From contig CAMYVI010000043.1 in assembly GCA_947302185.1 (NCBI GenBank), forward strand, positions 1 through 13,427: 13,427 bases of DNA. The letters are read 5' to 3'. Below are positions 11,870-13,427 of the stretch, piece after piece. How positions within the stretch are numbered: the first letter of the stretch is position 1; each line of letters begins with the position of its first letter. The position numbers were made by a program, and so were the translations under genes. The notes under the pieces were generated by a model. It had not been told where the DNA came from and ran no database searches. It worked only from the letters and a program-made list of their open reading frames with translations. Source of the stretch: an uncultured Lachnospiraceae bacterium. GTDB lineage: Bacteria; Bacillota_A; Clostridia; Lachnospirales; Lachnospiraceae.

Positions 11870-13427
11870 TTATTTATCTTCCTCTTCAACTGTCAGGCCG
11901 AGGTCGTCCTGATCAAATGCCTCCTCGATGGGCTTGCCGCCGGGAGCCATGGGAAATACCATATCATCTCTGTCTATATGGCAGTCGATAACGCATGTCC
12001 TGCCGGAAGCGATAGCCGTTAAGATCGCGTCTTTGACTTCTTCCTTTTTTGTGACACGTATGGCCAGCGCACCCATTCCTTCAGCAACCTTGACTACGTC
12101 AAGTTTATCATCAAGAACCGTGGCGCTGTAGTGCTCATTGTAGAACAAATGCTGTAACTGACGTACCATACCGAGAACATGATTATTCAAAACAATTTCA
12201 ATGATCGGCAGATTGCTTCTGACAGAAGTCAGAATCTCAATCATATTCATTCTGAAACATCCGTCTCCCGCGATATTCACGACAAGTTTTTCCGGAAATG
12301 CTGCTTTTGCACCGATTGCGGCGCCTACGCCGTAACCCATCGTCCCGAGACCGCCGGAAGAAAGAAGCTGGCGGGGTCTTATGAATTTGTAATATTGTGC
12401 CGCCCACATCTGATGCTGTCCGACATCTGTTGCAATTATAGCATCTCCTTGCGTAATCTCATAGAGCTTCTTTATGATGTAAGGCCCGGTCAGAACGGAT
12501 TCATCATACTTGAGAGGAAACTTTTCCTTCAATTCTCTGACTGCAGCAATCCATTCCGCATGATCGGCATACTTGACGAGCGGCAGGATATCTTTGACTA
12601 TTTCTCTCAGATCGCCGATCACGGCGCAATCTACCATAACATTTTTGTTTACTTCCGCCGGATCGACATCGAACTGGACAATTTTCGCCTGCTGAGCAAA
12701 CGTCCCGGTATCTCCTGTGTCTCTCTCGGAAAAACGTACTCCGGCAGCTATGACGAGATCACATTCGTGCATCGCTTTATTGGCTGCTTTCGTACCGTGC
12801 ATTCCGAGCATTCCCAGATACAGATCGTCGGTACCCGGAAACGCACCTTTTCCCATAAGCGTATCGCAGACAGGTATTCCGGCCCTGTGTGCCAGCGAAA
12901 TAAGTTCGTCATGCGCGTTGGAAGCGATTGCCCCGCCGCCGACGAACAGGACAGGTCTTTCGGCCGAGTTGATCATTTCCGCGGCACGTCTGGTATCTTC
13001 CCCGATTATTGTTCTTGTAACGGGACCGATCACTTCTGCTCTTTTCGGAACATATTCCCCGTAATTTTCCGTAACGTCCTTCGTGATATCTATCAGCACG
13101 GGACCCGGTCTTCCGGTCCGGGCTATCTTGAATGCTCTGCGGATAGTATCGGCCAGTTTTGATATATCCTTTACGATAACACTGTATTTTGTGATAGGCA
13201 GGACAATTCCCGCTATATCAATTTCCTGAAATGCATCCGTCCCCAGCTCGCTGAGACTGACATTGCAGGTGAAAGCGACGAGCGGAATCGAATCAAGCAT
13301 AGCTGTCGCGATACCCGTGACAAGATTCGTAGCACCCGGTCCGGATGTGGCCATCGCAACGCCTACTCTGCCGGTAGCTCTTGCATAACCGTCAGCAGCA
13401 TGCGCAGCTCCCTGCTCATGGGATGTA
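11870..13427 (-). CDS. ilvB: Acetolactate synthase large subunit, 5' end beyond window
   Basis: The frame stays open from the stop at 11870-11872 to the window edge, so the first ATG in view (13354) is internal; the upstream bases encode HEQGAAHAADGYARATG, including the catalytic Glu. About 50 N-terminal residues are missing; 518 are visible. The enzyme condenses pyruvate with pyruvate or 2-oxobutyrate using thiamine diphosphate, the first common step of valine, leucine and isoleucine synthesis. Visible: ATSGPGATNLVTG (26-38), GTDAFQE (62-68), GDGCFRMN (387-394) with NN at 414-415 closing the thiamine diphosphate motif, and GMVRQLQHLFY (419-429). Several otherwise conserved positions differ, see findings. 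The small subunit ilvN is not directly downstream; serA follows after 18 nt. The ilvB symbol is chosen by family, paralogue class not resolved. Confidence 0.93.
   Translation of the reverse strand, partial: TSHEQGAAHAADGYARATGRVGVAMATSGPGATNLVTGIATAMLDSIPLVAFTCNVSLSELGTDAFQEIDIAGIVLPITKYSVIVKDISKLADTIRRAFKIARTGRPGPVLIDITKDVTENYGEYVPKRAEVIGPVTRTIIGEDTRRAAEMINSAERPVLFVGGGAIASNAHDELISLAHRAGIPVCDTLMGKGAFPGTDDLYLGMLGMHGTKAANKAMHECDLVIAAGVRFSERDTGDTGTFAQQAKIVQFDVDPAEVNKNVMVDCAVIGDLREIVKDILPLVKYADHAEWIAAVRELKEKFPLKYDESVLTGPYIIKKLYEITQGDAIIATDVGQHQMWAAQYYKFIRPRQLLSSGGLGTMGYGVGAAIGAKAAFPEKLVVNIAGDGCFRMNMIEILTSVRSNLPIIEIVLNNHVLGMVRQLQHLFYNEHYSATVLDDKLDVVKVAEGMGALAIRVTKKEEVKDAILTAIASGRTCVIDCHIDRDDMVFPMAPGGKPIEEAFDQDDLGLTVEEEDK

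Noticed and set aside
12179..13162. Plus-strand ORF (327 codons) opposite ilvB
   Set aside because: Shadow of the acetolactate synthase gene, with no family similarity and unlikely composition.

Overview
This 13.4 kb window looks like an ordinary chromosomal segment of a low-to-mid GC Gram-positive bacterium of the class Clostridia, possibly Lachnospirales. The evidence is the ylxM-ffh-rpsP order of the Firmicutes SRP region, two lipoproteins with Gram-positive style lipoboxes, strong GGAGG-type ribosome binding sites, a two-ACT-less-domain SerA of about 386 residues, and a threonine tRNA gene without an encoded CCA. The family-level assignment is inference. I see no phage, transposon, CRISPR or defence genes, and no clear novel multi-gene system. 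The points worth a second look are mostly regulatory RNA or DNA structures and unusual active-site residues in otherwise familiar enzymes.

Layout, reading genes mostly on the minus strand. Positions 1-1903: the protein-export and translation block ylxM-ffh-rpsP (rpsP is cut by the window edge), driven by a near-consensus promoter that sits so close to ylxM that the mRNA may be leaderless. Positions 1925-4122: a short pyruvate kinase of two domains, followed 29 nt later by a membrane-anchored DUF4349 lipoprotein. Positions 4123-4403: a 281-nt non-coding stretch packed with four stem-loops, one of them terminator-like. Positions 4404-5824: a galactokinase-type GHMP kinase with an extended -10 promoter, a dyad at the start site and two 21-bp-spaced direct repeats upstream. 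Positions 5700-6002 form the divergent control region. Positions 6003-7034, plus strand: a seven-bladed propeller lactonase of the 6-phosphogluconolactonase family, the only plus-strand gene.

Positions 7091-8311: a single-pass membrane protein with two extracellular SH3b domains. Positions 8442-8593: a self-contained tRNA-Thr(CGU) unit with its own promoter and terminator. Positions 8631-9455: an Mrp/Nbp35-type Fe-S cluster carrier ATPase. Positions 9524-10597: a RhaS-like sugar-binding lipoprotein without a transporter beside it. Positions 10691-13427: serA preceded by a 5'-truncated acetolactate synthase large subunit gene 18 nt upstream, an amino-acid biosynthesis pair (serine and branched-chain amino acids).

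Functional themes are protein targeting (Ffh, YlxM), central and sugar carbon flow (pyruvate kinase, galactokinase, lactonase), Fe-S assembly (Mrp, relevant to Fe-S enzymes of branched-chain amino-acid synthesis) and amino-acid synthesis (SerA, IlvB). Five or more annotated starts were moved inward because the best Shine-Dalgarno sequence points to an internal ATG.
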